Source: Bradyrhizobium sp. 186 (lineage in GTDB: Bacteria; Pseudomonadota; Alphaproteobacteria; Rhizobiales; Xanthobacteraceae). Taken from it: a stretch of 64,000 nt of DNA. The stretch covers positions 8,122,001 to 8,186,000 of the forward strand of contig NZ_CP082164.1 in the NCBI RefSeq assembly GCF_023101685.1. Reading direction: 5' to 3'. Below are positions 16,995 through 26,653 of this stretch, piece after piece (position 1 is the stretch's first letter; every line of letters starts with the position of its first letter). A program made the position numbers and the translations under genes. Below the pieces are notes generated by a model. The model was not told the origin of the DNA. It saw only the letters and a program-made list of their open reading frames with translations, and searched no databases.

Positions 16995-18797
16995 TTAGCG
17001 CTGGAAGTCGGCGTCGCGATCGTCCTCGCCGTCATTCATGTCGAAGGCGAAGCCGCCACCGCCGGCAGCCTTCACGGCGCGCGCCGGCTTGGCCTGGGGC
17101 TTCCTGGCCGGACGATCGGCCGCCGCCATGTGCACGGCCTTGGCACGCAACTGATTGATGGCGCGATCGATCGGCGCCGCCGCCTGGCTCTTCCCGCCTT
17201 GCTCGATGCGGAAGTAGGCGATCGTCGACTGGAGCTGCTCGGCCTGCGAAGCGAGCTCTTCCGAGGTCGAGGAGACCTGCTCGGAAGCGCTGGCGTTCTG
17301 CTGGCCGACCTTGTCGAGCTGCTGGATCGCCTGGTTGATCTGGGCCGAGCCGACGTCCTGCTCGCGACAGGCCGCGGTGATCTCCTCGACCAGCTCGGCG
17401 GTCTTCTTGATGTCCGGCACAAGCTTGGCGAGCATATTGCCGGCTTCCTGCGCGGCCTTGACCGTTTCCGTCGATAGTGTGCCGATCTCAGTCGCTGCAG
17501 CCTGGCTGCGCTCGGCAAGCTTGCGCACTTCGGAAGCGACCACCGCAAAGCCCTTGCCGTGCTCGCCGGCGCGCGCGGCCTCGACCGCGGCGTTCAGGGC
17601 AAGCAGGTCGGTCTGCCGTGCGATCTCCTGCACGATGGTGATCTTCTCGGCGATGGTCTGCATCGCATTGACGGCACGGCCGACGGCAGCGCCGCTGGCT
17701 TCGGCGTCCTGGGCCGATCGCGCGGCGATCTTCTCGGTCTGGTTGGCGTTGTCGGCGTTCTGCTTCACGTTCGACGCCATCTCCTCCATCGAGGAGGACG
17801 CCTCTTCCGCTGACGAGGCCTGCTCGGTCGCGCCCTGCGAAAGCTGCTCGGCGCTGGCGGAGAGCTCCTGGCTCCCGGCGGAGACGTTCTGCGCCGCGGT
17901 CAGGGCCTCCGACACGATCTGGCGGAGCTTTTCCACCATCCGCTCGAGCGCAAGGCCCAGCATGTCCTTGTCCGACAGCGGCTTGGCTTCGACCATGAGA
18001 TTGCCTTGCGCGATCTCGTTGGCGACCGCGGCCGTGCCGTTGAGGTTGACCGTCATCTTGTTGAGGGACTTGATCAGATCGCCGAGCTCGTCATTGCTGA
18101 CGACGTCGATCTTCCCGCTGAGGTCGCCAATCGCGACGGCGTCGGCAAGGTCAACGGCGCGCGACAGAGCACGGCTTATGCTCAGCGCGATCCAGGAAGC
18201 GGCTGCAACCGCAATGATCAGGGACACCAGAATGAGGCTCAGCAGCACGATTTTCGCCCGGGTCCCCTCGATCCCGGCCGCCTCGCTCTCTTCGGCCATC
18301 TGCTTCTTGACATAGTTGATGTACTCGCTGGCAGCTTCGAGTGCCGGCGTCGAGGCCTTCACGCCTTCGGTCATCGAACGTTCGGCAGCTTTGGCCCTGT
18401 CCTGCTTCAACGCCTTGAGCGTCTGGTCCTGCACCACGCTCCAACTGGCATAGGCGGTCGAGAACGCATCGATCATCTTCCTGCCGGTCTCGCTGGCTCC
18501 CTTGTAGGCCTCTTCCTTGACCTTCGTCGCGCGTTCGCGCAACTGGGCGATCTGGCTGATGAACTTGTCCTGGTCGGCTTCAGCGGCAAGAATCGCGTTC
18601 TTTTCGGCCCGGACCTGAAGCAGGACACTTTCCTGAAGCTCCGCCACCTTCGCCAAGCGGCCAGCCCGTGCGGACAGGTGCTCAGCCGTGCCCACCATGT
18701 CGCTCAATTTGAGATAGGCGACCCCGCCGGCGATCATGGAGAGCAGGATGACGACGCCGAAGGCGCTCGCAAGCTTGGCTTTGACGGTGAATCTCAT
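16995..18797 (-). CDS. Methyl-accepting chemotaxis protein (600 aa)
   Basis: Starts [20 protein letters not shown] with the first membrane span (residues 11-31). A periplasmic four-helix-bundle-type sensor domain follows, then a second span near 190-212 ([22 protein letters not shown]), a HAMP domain with an extra HAMP-like segment ([21 protein letters not shown]), and a long signalling coiled coil with the tip [20 protein letters not shown]. The C-terminus DDRDADFQR lacks a CheR-binding pentapeptide. The longer frame to 18839 was trimmed to match its paralogue. Ligand unknown. Confidence 0.9.
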   Translation of the reverse strand: MRFTVKAKLASAFGVVILLSMIAGGVAYLKLSDMVGTAEHLSARAGRLAKVAELQESVLLQVRAEKNAILAAEADQDKFISQIAQLRERATKVKEEAYKGASETGRKMIDAFSTAYASWSVVQDQTLKALKQDRAKAAERSMTEGVKASTPALEAASEYINYVKKQMAEESEAAGIEGTRAKIVLLSLILVSLIIAVAAASWIALSISRALSRAVDLADAVAIGDLSGKIDVVSNDELGDLIKSLNKMTVNLNGTAAVANEIAQGNLMVEAKPLSDKDMLGLALERMVEKLRQIVSEALTAAQNVSAGSQELSASAEQLSQGATEQASSAEEASSSMEEMASNVKQNADNANQTEKIAARSAQDAEASGAAVGRAVNAMQTIAEKITIVQEIARQTDLLALNAAVEAARAGEHGKGFAVVASEVRKLAERSQAAATEIGTLSTETVKAAQEAGNMLAKLVPDIKKTAELVEEITAACREQDVGSAQINQAIQQLDKVGQQNASASEQVSSTSEELASQAEQLQSTIAYFRIEQGGKSQAAAPIDRAINQLRAKAVHMAAADRPARKPQAKPARAVKAAGGGGFAFDMNDGEDDRDADFQR

Positions 18798-18857
18798 GTT
18801 GGTCTCGTTGGTTCGAATTGGGGTGCTTACGCTTGACAACGCTTCATGCTTGCAAAC

Positions 18858-19346
18858 TCAGGCGGCGCGAGATGCATCCGCAGCCGCGCCACGCCCTTCC
18901 GGAATTTCGTCGTTCGCCATCAGCTTGGCGAGATCGAAAATGACGACGAACTTCTCGCCCTTGCGCCCGATGCCGGCCGCATAGTCGGATTGCCATTTGC
19001 CGCCAACCTCGGGCACGGGCTCGATCGCCTGCTCGTCAATGTCGGTGACCTCGAAGACGCAATCGGCGACGAACCCGACCCCGACCAGGCGATCCTTCAT
19101 CGGCACGTCCAGGATGATGATGCGGGTGGCCTCGGTCGCCGCCACGTTCGGCAAGCCCAGCTTGGTCCTGAGATCCACGATCGGATAACCGCTGCCCCGC
19201 ACGTCGATCATGCCGAGCAGGAAATGCGGCGCGTGCGGCAATCGCGAGATCGTCCGCATGTCGAGAATTTCGCGGACATTGCGGATGCTGATGCCGAAGG
19301 TCTCGCCGGCGAGCCCGAGGGTCAGATATTGCGAGGTTGCGGCCAT
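18858..19346 (-). CDS. cheW: CheW-type coupling protein
   Basis: A 162-residue scaffold linking receptors to CheA. It has the CheW fold: YLTLGLAGETFGISIRNVREIL, then LPHAPHFLLGMIDVRGSGYPIVDLRTKLGL and FVADCVFEVTDID. Compared with typical CheW (about 150 aa) it carries a short Ala/Glu-rich C-terminal tail. It lies between the two mcp genes and is one of two coupling proteins in the operon, so each receptor may have its own partner (inference). Confidence 0.9.
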   Translation of the reverse strand: MAATSQYLTLGLAGETFGISIRNVREILDMRTISRLPHAPHFLLGMIDVRGSGYPIVDLRTKLGLPNVAATEATRIIILDVPMKDRLVGVGFVADCVFEVTDIDEQAIEPVPEVGGKWQSDYAAGIGRKGEKFVVIFDLAKLMANDEIPEGRGAAADASRAA

Positions 19347-19381
19347 GATGCGTTCCAGGTGGTGATGAGTTCCGAAGCGGC

Positions 19382-19402
19382 GGTCCGGCGCGGGGCCGGA
19401 CC
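19382..19402 (-). terminator. GC-rich hairpin after the second mcp-cheW boundary
   Basis: GGTCCGGC (19382-19389), loop GCGGG, GCCGGACC (19395-19402). It sits in the 63-bp gap between the mcp stop at 19410 and the next cheW start at 19346. No U-run follows, so transcript stabilisation or partial attenuation is as likely as termination. Confidence 0.4.
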
Positions 19403-19409
19403 CCGCTGG

Positions 19410-21107
19410 TCAGCGTTGAAACTCGGCGTCGCGGTCGTCTTCGCCGTCATGCATGTCGAAGGCGAAGCCGCCGCCATTGGCGACCTTCACCGCACGCGCG
19501 GGCTGGCGAACGGGTGCCGGCTTCTTCGCGCCGCGATCGGCCGCCGCCATGTGCGCGGCCTTGGTGCGGAGCTGGCTGACGGCGCGGTCGATCGGCGCGG
19601 CTGCGGCCTTCTCCTTGCGCGTCGCGTGCTCGATGCGGAAGAACGAGATGGTCGATTGGAGCTGCTCAGCCTGCGAGGCCAGCTCTTCCGAGGTCGAGGA
19701 CACCTGCTCGGACGCGCTGGCGTTCTGCTGCCCGACCTTGTCGAGCTGCTGGATGGCCTGATTGATCTGGGCCGAACCGACATCCTGCTCGCGGCAGGCC
19801 GCGGTGATCTCCTGGACCAGTTCGGCGGTCTTCTTGATGTCGGGCACGAGCCTGGACAGCATGCCGCCGGCTTCCTGGGCGACCTTGACGGTTTCCGTCG
19901 ATAGTGTGCCGATCTCAGCCGCTGCAGCCTGGCTGCGCTCGGCAAGCTTGCGCACTTCGGAAGCGACCACCGCAAAGCCCTTGCCGTGCTCCCCGGCGCG
20001 CGCGGCCTCGACCGCAGCGTTCAGGGCCAACAGGTCGGTCTGCCGCGCGATCTCCTGCACGATGGTGATCTTCTCGGCGATGGTCTGCATCGCGTTGACC
20101 GCGCGGCCGACCGCGGCGCCGCTGGCCTCCGCATCCTTGGCCGATTGCGCCGCGATCTTCTCGGTCTGGTTGGCGTTGTCGGCGTTCTGCTTCACGTTGG
20201 ACGCCATCTCCTCCATCGAGGAGGAGGCTTCCTCCGCCGACGAGGCCTGCTCGGTCGCGCCCTGCGAGAGCTGCTCGGCGCTGGCGGACAGCTCCTGGCT
20301 TCCGGCCGAGACGTTCTGCGCGGCGGTCAGGGCTTCCGACACGATCTGCCGCAGCTTTTCGACCATGACGTTCAGCGACTTGGTGAGGTCGCCGATCTCG
20401 TCATTGCTGGAAACCTTGATCATCTGGCTGAGGTCGCCATCGGCAACCGCGCCGGCCAGGCCGACCGCACGGCCAAGGCCGCGAGCGATGCTGATCGAAA
20501 TCCAGATCGCGGCGACGATGCCTATCGCCAGCGACGACAGAACGAAGGTAATCAGCAAGAACTGAGCCCGGTTGCCGTCTTCGTGGGCTTGCGCCGACTG
20601 CTCGTCCATCGTCTTCTTGACATAGGCGACGTAGGTGTTCGCGGCTTCCATCGCCTCCCCGACAGCCTTGCGGACGTCGGTCATCGAGCGCTCGGCCGCC
20701 TTGGCTTTATCGACCTTCGCAAGCTTGAGCGCCTCGTCCTGGACGGCGTTCATGCGGGTATAGGCCACCGAGAAGCTCTCCAGCAGCTTCTTGCCCTCGG
20801 GTGTTGCTGCCGAATGGATCTCATCCTTCGACTTCATCAAGCCCTCGCGCAGCTTCGCAATCTCCGAGGAAAATCTGTCGTACTCGGTGTCGGGCGCCAC
20901 GATCGAGTTCTTCTCAGCGCGAACCTGCAGGAGAATGCCCTTCTCAAGTTCGGCTGCACGCTCCATCCGTCCGGCGCGAGCCACCAGGCTTTCGGTGGTG
21001 GCGATCATATCGCTGAGCTTCATGTAGGCGACGCCGCCCGCGGCCATCGACAGCAGGAGAATCACGCCGAACGCGCTGGCAAGCTTCGCTTTGACCGTAA
21101 ATCTCAT
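19410..21107 (-). CDS. Methyl-accepting chemotaxis protein (565 aa), paralogue of the gene at 16995
   Basis: Same architecture as its neighbour: [20 protein letters not shown] span, a periplasmic helical domain, a second span near 187-210 ([22 protein letters not shown]), HAMP, signalling helices with [20 protein letters not shown], and a matching C-terminus ([18 protein letters not shown]). It lacks the extra HAMP-like segment of about 33 residues present in the 600-aa copy. The sensor halves differ clearly while the signalling halves are nearly identical, so the two probably detect different ligands through shared output. Confidence 0.9.
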   Translation of the reverse strand: MRFTVKAKLASAFGVILLLSMAAGGVAYMKLSDMIATTESLVARAGRMERAAELEKGILLQVRAEKNSIVAPDTEYDRFSSEIAKLREGLMKSKDEIHSAATPEGKKLLESFSVAYTRMNAVQDEALKLAKVDKAKAAERSMTDVRKAVGEAMEAANTYVAYVKKTMDEQSAQAHEDGNRAQFLLITFVLSSLAIGIVAAIWISISIARGLGRAVGLAGAVADGDLSQMIKVSSNDEIGDLTKSLNVMVEKLRQIVSEALTAAQNVSAGSQELSASAEQLSQGATEQASSAEEASSSMEEMASNVKQNADNANQTEKIAAQSAKDAEASGAAVGRAVNAMQTIAEKITIVQEIARQTDLLALNAAVEAARAGEHGKGFAVVASEVRKLAERSQAAAAEIGTLSTETVKVAQEAGGMLSRLVPDIKKTAELVQEITAACREQDVGSAQINQAIQQLDKVGQQNASASEQVSSTSEELASQAEQLQSTISFFRIEHATRKEKAAAAPIDRAVSQLRTKAAHMAAADRGAKKPAPVRQPARAVKVANGGGFAFDMHDGEDDRDAEFQR

Positions 21108-21161
21108 TTCCAGCCCCTAAGTCCCAAGTCCAACCTCAAGCCCCGCCCGCGGGACTTCATT

Positions 21162-21626
21162 TCAATTCAAAATACGTTCCATGTTGGGAACGATGACGAA
21201 CTCTTCGCGCCATTTGGCGATGAAGCGGATGAACTCCGGCTTCCAGTGCATGCCGACGCGCGGCGTCTGCTGCACGTCGCTTTGCGAAATTTCCGTGACC
21301 TCGTAGACCTTGTCGGCAGTCATGCCGACCAGCACCGGCTCGCCGTCGATCTCGATCTCGATGACGACGATGCGCGTGTCGGCCGAATCCTCGAGTTGCG
21401 GCATGCCGAAGCGGATGCGCAGGTCCGCGAGCGGAATCACGTTGCCGCGCACGTTGATCACGCTCGGAACGAAGGATCGGGCGCCGGCGACCCTGGTCAC
21501 CGGAACAGGGTCGATGATCTCGCGCACCAGGCCCGCATCGAGCGCGAACTTCTCCTCGCCGAGACCGATCATCACGACCTGCATCGCGCCGGCCTGATGC
21601 TCGCCAGCCTGCATCTCGTTCATCAC
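21162..21626 (-). CDS. cheW: CheW-type coupling protein
   Basis: A 154-residue coupling protein: VVMIGLGEEKFALDAGLVREIID, RSFVPSVINVRGNVIPLADLRIRFGM, MTADKVYEVTEIS. Its ATG overlaps the cheA stop in ATGA (21623-21626), indicating translational coupling and matched stoichiometry with the kinase. It is probably the main CheW for this array, with the copy at 18858 as the second. It lacks the Ala-rich tail of that copy. Confidence 0.92.
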   Translation of the reverse strand: MMNEMQAGEHQAGAMQVVMIGLGEEKFALDAGLVREIIDPVPVTRVAGARSFVPSVINVRGNVIPLADLRIRFGMPQLEDSADTRIVVIEIEIDGEPVLVGMTADKVYEVTEISQSDVQQTPRVGMHWKPEFIRFIAKWREEFVIVPNMERILN

Positions 21627-23689
21627 GCCGCCTCGCTGATGTGCTGTTTCTCGATCTTCGACTGCGCCAGCGCGACGAGCTGCGCGACATCAAGGATCAA
21701 CGCGGCCGTGCCGTCGCCCAGAATGGTCGCACCGGAGAAGATCGTGACGTCCGAATGGAGCTTGGAGAGCGACTTGATCACGGTCTGGTGGTTGCCGATG
21801 ATCTGGTCGACGACGAGACCCACCCGGGTCTCGCCGGTCGAGATGATGATCGCCTTCTGGTGACGGTCGGGCGCGCCCGATGCGGTCATGATCTCGCGCA
21901 AGCGCAGGAATGGCACGAGATTGCCGCGCACGTTGAGGAAGTTGCGGCCGCGCGAGCGCTCGTCCTCGGCAGTCAGCTCGACGCATTCCTCCACCGCCGA
22001 CAGCGGGATGATGTAGCGACCCTCGCCGACGCGGATCAGGAGGCCCTCGATGATCGCGAGCGTCAGCGGCAGGCGCAGCGTCACCGTGGTGCCCTGGCCC
22101 GGCCTGGTCGACAGATCGATCGAGCCGCGCATGTTCTCGATGGTGCGCTTGACCACGTCCATGCCGACGCCCCGGCCGGACAGCGCCGAGATGGTCTGCG
22201 CCGTGGAGAAGCCCGGATGGAACAGGAACTGGTGGATCTCGTGGTCCGAGAGCACGGCGCCGGCTGCGATCAGCCCTTGCTCTTCGGCCTTGGCACGAAT
22301 GCGCGCGGTGTTAAGACCGCTGCCATTGTCCTTCACGGTAACGAGCACCTGCGCGCCGGAATGAACGGCGGCGAGCTCGATCCGGCCTTGCTCGCTCTTG
22401 CCGGCGGCCGCGCGGGACGCGGTATCCTCGATGCCATGGTCGATGGCGTTGCGGATCAGGTGCACCAGCGGATCAGCCAGGCACTCGATCATGGTCTTGT
22501 CGAGTTCGGTGTCCTCGCCCGTGGTGACGAATTCAACCGGCTTCGACAGATCGCGCGACAGATCGTGGATCAGGCGGCGGAAGCGCCCGAACAGCGAGCC
22601 GATCGGCACCATGCGCACGCCCATCGTGGTGTCGCGCAGGCTGGAAGCGAGGCGCTCGATTTCCTCGGCGATCATCTTGATCGAGAGGTCGGAGCCTGAG
22701 GCGGCGAGCTGCGTCAGCCGCGCCTGCGCGATGACGAGTTCGCCGACCCGGTCCATCAACTCGTCGAGGCGCTCGGCCTGGACGCGAACGGTGGCGATGT
22801 CGCGCTTGGCTTCCTCGCGGCGCGCGGGCGGCGCGTCACGCTTGATCTCGGACTTTGGTTCCGACTTTGCGACGGGCTGCTCCGCAACAACCTCGATCGC
22901 CGGCGCAGGCATTTCGGCTACAGGCTCCGGCTCCTCGTCGAGCAACTGGAACAACGGCAGCGGCGCGGGCGCCTCGACATGTTCCAGCGGCGAGAGCGTC
23001 AGCTTCATCTCGTCCTGAACGAACATGAAGACGTCGTCGATCGCGTCCTTGTCGCAGGCTGCGTGCAGCTTGACGTCCCACTTCAGATAGCAGTCGTCCG
23101 GCTCCAGCTCGTCGAGGAACGGGATGCCGTCGGTGATCGGCACGACGAAGCAGGGGCCGAGCTTGCAGAGATCTTCCAGCAGATCGAGCGGGTTCGAGCC
23201 GTTGCGCAGGATGTGGGATTCGAATTCCAGATGCAGGTGCCAGCCAGCCTGCTTGCTATCGGCCGGCGCCAGCGGCGGCGCCTCGGTGAGCTCGGCGACC
23301 GGAGCGTCAGGCCGGTCGAACGACACGAAGCGCTTGAGGTCGTCGAGGATGCCTTCACCGATGATGTCGTCGGTCGATTGCGGATCTTCGATCAGCGCGC
23401 GGATATAGTCTTTTGCGGCCAGCGCGACCGAGATCAGCTCCTGGGTCGGCTTGATCTCGCCCTTGCGGACGCGGTCGAACGCGGTCTCGAATTCGTGGGT
23501 GAAGGAGGCGACCTTGTCGAAGCCGAACATCGCGCCCGAACCCTTGATGGTGTGCAGGGCGCGGAAGGCGGAATCGACCAGCTCGCGGTCGTCGGGACGC
23601 AGGCCGAGGTCGAGCAGGGCCCCTTCCAGGACCTCGAACAGCTCGCTGGCTTCCTGGCGAAAGACCTCGGTCGGGTCCATCGCGCTCAT
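21623..23689 (-). CDS. cheA: Chemotaxis histidine kinase CheA
   Basis: A 688-residue kinase. P1 phosphotransfer domain with His46 (ALHTIKGSGAMFG); a P2-like region around 150-225; P3 dimerisation (ATVRVQAERLDELMDRVGELVIAQARL); P4 ATPase with N-box HLIRNAIDHGIED and G-boxes KDNGSGLN and GRGVGMDVVK; C-terminal CheW-like P5 (IPLSAVEECVEL, VRGNLVPFLRLREI). All catalytic parts are intact. Its ATG overlaps the cheY stop in ATGA. It should phosphorylate the adjacent CheY and CheB. Confidence 0.96.
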   Translation of the reverse strand: MSAMDPTEVFRQEASELFEVLEGALLDLGLRPDDRELVDSAFRALHTIKGSGAMFGFDKVASFTHEFETAFDRVRKGEIKPTQELISVALAAKDYIRALIEDPQSTDDIIGEGILDDLKRFVSFDRPDAPVAELTEAPPLAPADSKQAGWHLHLEFESHILRNGSNPLDLLEDLCKLGPCFVVPITDGIPFLDELEPDDCYLKWDVKLHAACDKDAIDDVFMFVQDEMKLTLSPLEHVEAPAPLPLFQLLDEEPEPVAEMPAPAIEVVAEQPVAKSEPKSEIKRDAPPARREEAKRDIATVRVQAERLDELMDRVGELVIAQARLTQLAASGSDLSIKMIAEEIERLASSLRDTTMGVRMVPIGSLFGRFRRLIHDLSRDLSKPVEFVTTGEDTELDKTMIECLADPLVHLIRNAIDHGIEDTASRAAAGKSEQGRIELAAVHSGAQVLVTVKDNGSGLNTARIRAKAEEQGLIAAGAVLSDHEIHQFLFHPGFSTAQTISALSGRGVGMDVVKRTIENMRGSIDLSTRPGQGTTVTLRLPLTLAIIEGLLIRVGEGRYIIPLSAVEECVELTAEDERSRGRNFLNVRGNLVPFLRLREIMTASGAPDRHQKAIIISTGETRVGLVVDQIIGNHQTVIKSLSKLHSDVTIFSGATILGDGTAALILDVAQLVALAQSKIEKQHISEAA

Positions 23690-24051
23690 GCACGCACCAG
23701 CTTGGCGACGACGGCGAGCAACTGCTCGGGCTTGAACGGCTTGGTGATCCAGCCGGTGGCGCCGGCGCTTTTGGCTTCCTGCTTGACCGTGTCGTTGGAT
23801 TCGGTGGTCAGGAACACGATGGGCATGCCGACCGCGCCCGGCAGCTTGCGCAGCGCCCGGATCAGCTCCAGCCCGTTCATGACGGGCATATTAAGGTCGG
23901 TGATCACGAGGTCGAGCTTGCCGGCCTGCGCCTTGGCCAGCCCCTGCGCGCCGTCGCCGGCCTCGATCACGCTATGACCGGCCGGCTCGAGCACGACCTT
24001 GATCATCTGCCGAATGCTTGGGGAATCGTCGACGGTCAGAATCGTGGCCAT
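23686..24051 (-). CDS. cheY: Single-domain response regulator CheY
   Basis: A 121-residue receiver with the acidic pocket Asp8/Asp9 (LTVDDSP), phospho-acceptor Asp52 (VITDLNMP), Thr82/83 and Lys104 (ITKPFKP). No output domain is present, so it acts by protein contact: on a flagellar motor or, since no flagellar genes are nearby, on another target. Its ATG overlaps the STAS stop by one base (TAATG) and its end overlaps cheA, in a tightly packed operon. Confidence 0.94.
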   Translation of the reverse strand: MATILTVDDSPSIRQMIKVVLEPAGHSVIEAGDGAQGLAKAQAGKLDLVITDLNMPVMNGLELIRALRKLPGAVGMPIVFLTTESNDTVKQEAKSAGATGWITKPFKPEQLLAVVAKLVRA

Positions 24052-24374
24052 TAGGTGCCATCTTTCTTTTGCGGGAAATGCTGATCGATCATCGCCTCGC
24101 TGGCAAAGCCGGCGCGGCGAAGAGTGTTGCGCAGAGATTGGGAGAAAGAGGTCAGGACCACCGGCCGCCCCTGGGCCTCGCCGGTTCTGGCGGTCGACAG
24201 CAGCAGCTGGATCGAGGTCACGTCAGCCTTGTCGACGTGGGAGCAGTCGATCTCGAGCCGGTCCTGCCGACCGAAGGCCTCGCGAATGAGCTCGTAGACT
24301 CCGCGAATGGCCGCGATGCTGCAATCGGCCGGTAACCGCAACGACCACTTCGGCTCCGTGGGATTGAGCGCCAT
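24051..24374 (-). CDS. STAS-domain protein, first gene of the che operon
   Basis: A 107-residue STAS (anti-sigma-antagonist-like) protein: LRLPADCSIAAIRGVYELIREAF, then DRLEIDCSHVDKADVTSIQLLLSTARTG, where Thr53/Ser54 occupy the position phosphorylated in SpoIIAA-like proteins. Such proteins accompany some alphaproteobacterial and other chemosensory clusters and may tie CheA output to a partner switch. No RsbW-like kinase is encoded in the window. Operon head; the promoter should lie in 24375-24640. Confidence 0.85.
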   Translation of the reverse strand: MALNPTEPKWSLRLPADCSIAAIRGVYELIREAFGRQDRLEIDCSHVDKADVTSIQLLLSTARTGEAQGRPVVLTSFSQSLRNTLRRAGFASEAMIDQHFPQKKDGT

Positions 24375-24640
24375 CGCTGCCCCGCCTTTGCTGAATTCCG
24401 ATTACACGTTTAACGCGAACCGAATGAGCAAACCCCTAACGCAGCGGTCCGTACAACTACGGGTCACATTACCTGGAACTTCGCGCAGTTGCATGCAAAC
24501 ATGCATAGCGTGTAGAAATCTGATGCGGGGCGCGCATATCCGCGGCACCGTTGCCCAGCCCACGCATTTGCTCCTCGTTAAATTCCATCGGGTTATGCCT
24601 TGGGCTCGTGCCTTTGCCAGCGAAGAGAGCCCCGGCCCCA

Positions 24641-25780
24641 ATGCTGACCCAAGCGCTTCTGGTGGACGACAGCCGCTCCGTCCTCAACTTCCTGAAACGT
24701 CATATCGAGGCCGAAGGGCTGGTCGAAGCCACCTCCTTTCTCGATCCCGTCGAGGCGCTGGCCTGCGCGCGGGAGCGCGTCTTCGACCTCGTGCTGGTCG
24801 ACTACGAGATGCCGCATATGGACGGCATCAGCTTCATCCGCGCCTTCCGCACCCTGCCCGGCTGCGCCGATATCCCGATTGCGATGATCACCTCGCGTCA
24901 GACCGATGACATCAAGATGGAAGCGCTGCAGGCGGGTGCAAGCGATTTCCTGCCCAAGCAACCGCAGAGCGTCGAGATGACGGTGCGCCTGCGCAACCTG
25001 GTCCGGCTCGGCGCAGCCGTGCGCAAGCAGAACGATCGCGCCGCGGATCTGGCGAGTGCGGTCGCGGCTGCGACCCAGAAGCTCGGCGAGCGCGAGGAGG
25101 AGATCATCCTGCGGCTCGCGCTCGCGGTCGAATACCGCGACAACGACACCGGAGAACACACGCTGCGCGTCGCCAGGTACAGCCGCATCATCGCCGAGCA
25201 GCTCGGCCTGCCGGCCCGGCTCTGCCGCGACATCTATCTCGCCGCGCCGCTGCACGACGTCGGCAAGGTCGCCATTCCCGACAATATTCTCCTCAAGCCT
25301 GGCCGGCTGACCGACGAGGAGATGGCGGTGATCCGGACCCATGCGACGATCGGTGAACGGATTTTGGCGAACTCCGGTTGCGAGCTGATCCAGCTCGGCG
25401 CGCAAATTGCCGCAGGCCATCACGAGCGCTGGGACGGCACGGGCTATCCGAACGGCCTCGAGGCGGACGCGATACCGGTTGCCGCGCGCGTGGTCGCGGT
25501 CGCCGACGTCTTCGACGCCCTGACGACGCGGCGTCCATATAAGGAGCCGATGCCGCTCGAGGTCGCACGCGACTACCTGGTCGAGAACAAAGGACGACAA
25601 TTCGATCCCGAATGCGTCGAGGCCTTTCTGTCGCGCTGGGACGAGGTCATGGAGATCGCCGCCGGGCAGCAGGCCACGCCATTTCAGAAAGCGGAGGCTG
25701 CACTGGTGCCCATGATGGAGAGAACGGCCGAGAGCCGTCCGGTCGAAGACCGTTCACCCCAGGCCGCCCCGGCGGCCTGA
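24641..25780 (+). CDS. Response regulator with HD-GYP phosphodiesterase domain
   Basis: A 379-residue protein from ATG 24641. Receiver domain (residues 4-120) with Asp54 in VLVDYEMP; a short coiled linker (AAATQKLGEREEEI); HD-GYP domain (about 160-345) with HDVGKVAIPD, RTHATIGERIL, HHERWDGTGYP and ADVFDALTTRRPYK. All metal-binding residues appear intact, predicting cyclic-di-GMP hydrolysis. It is divergent from the che operon, so it may receive phosphate from that CheA and link chemosensing to c-di-GMP (inference). The C-terminal tail is Pro/Ala-rich. Confidence 0.92.
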   Translation: MLTQALLVDDSRSVLNFLKRHIEAEGLVEATSFLDPVEALACARERVFDLVLVDYEMPHMDGISFIRAFRTLPGCADIPIAMITSRQTDDIKMEALQAGASDFLPKQPQSVEMTVRLRNLVRLGAAVRKQNDRAADLASAVAAATQKLGEREEEIILRLALAVEYRDNDTGEHTLRVARYSRIIAEQLGLPARLCRDIYLAAPLHDVGKVAIPDNILLKPGRLTDEEMAVIRTHATIGERILANSGCELIQLGAQIAAGHHERWDGTGYPNGLEADAIPVAARVVAVADVFDALTTRRPYKEPMPLEVARDYLVENKGRQFDPECVEAFLSRWDEVMEIAAGQQATPFQKAEAALVPMMERTAESRPVEDRSPQAAPAA

Positions 25781-25954
25781 CGTCGCCCGTTCGGCAACGG
25801 TTTGCAACAGCTCCGCTTTCTGCCATCACGGGTTTGAACCTCTTCCTGCTAGAGTGCACCAATATTAAAGAGTGATTCTGGTCACACTTGCCTGGGCGCT
25901 GCGCTGCTAAGCATCGGACCAGGACGGGGACCGGCAAAGCATCGGTCGAATTGG

Positions 25955-26635
25955 ATGAGAATACCCATGAAAAGCCTGATCGGCGCCGCTGTCGGCGCGT
26001 TCTGTCTGGCGGCCCCCGCCTTCGCGGAGATCCCGGCCGCGATTGTCGAGGACGTGCAAGGAAAGGTCGACGGCGTCGAGTTCATGGACTATGTGGCGCC
26101 CGGCAAGATCATCAAGCTCGGACCCAAGGCGAGCATCACGCTCGGCTATCTCAAGTCCTGCTGGCGTGAAACGATCACAGAGGGCGTCGTCCTGGTCGGC
26201 GCCGAGCAGAGCACCGTGCAGCTCGGCAACGTGCAGCGCGTCAAGGTGCCTTGCGATGCCAACGCGGCGCAACTCTCAGAGCGCGAGGCGAACCAGAGCG
26301 CCGCGACAACGTTCCGGACCATGCGGTCCGACACCAAGGTCGCTCCGCCGAAGCTGCCGACGATCTACGGCGTCGCGCCGCTGGTCCAGGCCAAGAGCGG
26401 CAGCACGCTCGTCATCGAGCGCACCGACGGCAAGGAGCCGACGATCAGCGTGCCGCTCAAGAGTGACGTCATGGTCCGCGGCAAATTCTATGACTTTGCC
26501 AAAGCCGGGAAGTCGCTGACCCCGGGCGGCACCTATCTCGCGACCCTCGGCGCCAAGCGTTACACCTTCCAGGTCGACGCCAGCGCCACCTCGTCGCCGA
26601 CACCGATCGTCGGCCGCCTGTTGCGGCTCGAATAG
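25955..26635 (+). CDS. Exported FecR-like periplasmic protein preceding the cyclase
   Basis: A 226-residue protein with signal peptide (KSLIGAAVGAFCLAAPAFA) and a periplasmic beta-rich body: AIVEDVQGKVDGVEFMDYVAPGKIIKLGPKASITLGYLKSC resembles the FecR-type domain that often precedes CHASE2 sensors. A C-terminal beta-sandwich region follows. Cys in LKSCWRE and VPCDANA may pair. ATG 25967 is an alternative start. The stop is 18 bp before the CHASE2 cyclase gene, so this is likely its periplasmic partner. Confidence 0.65.
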   Translation: MRIPMKSLIGAAVGAFCLAAPAFAEIPAAIVEDVQGKVDGVEFMDYVAPGKIIKLGPKASITLGYLKSCWRETITEGVVLVGAEQSTVQLGNVQRVKVPCDANAAQLSEREANQSAATTFRTMRSDTKVAPPKLPTIYGVAPLVQAKSGSTLVIERTDGKEPTISVPLKSDVMVRGKFYDFAKAGKSLTPGGTYLATLGAKRYTFQVDASATSSPTPIVGRLLRLE

Positions 26636-26653
26636 ACAGCCCGCGACGGCGCG

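Noticed and set aside
19986..21863. 625-residue plus-strand frame
   Set aside because: Antisense of the second mcp and cheW; composition and lack of motifs mark it as a shadow.
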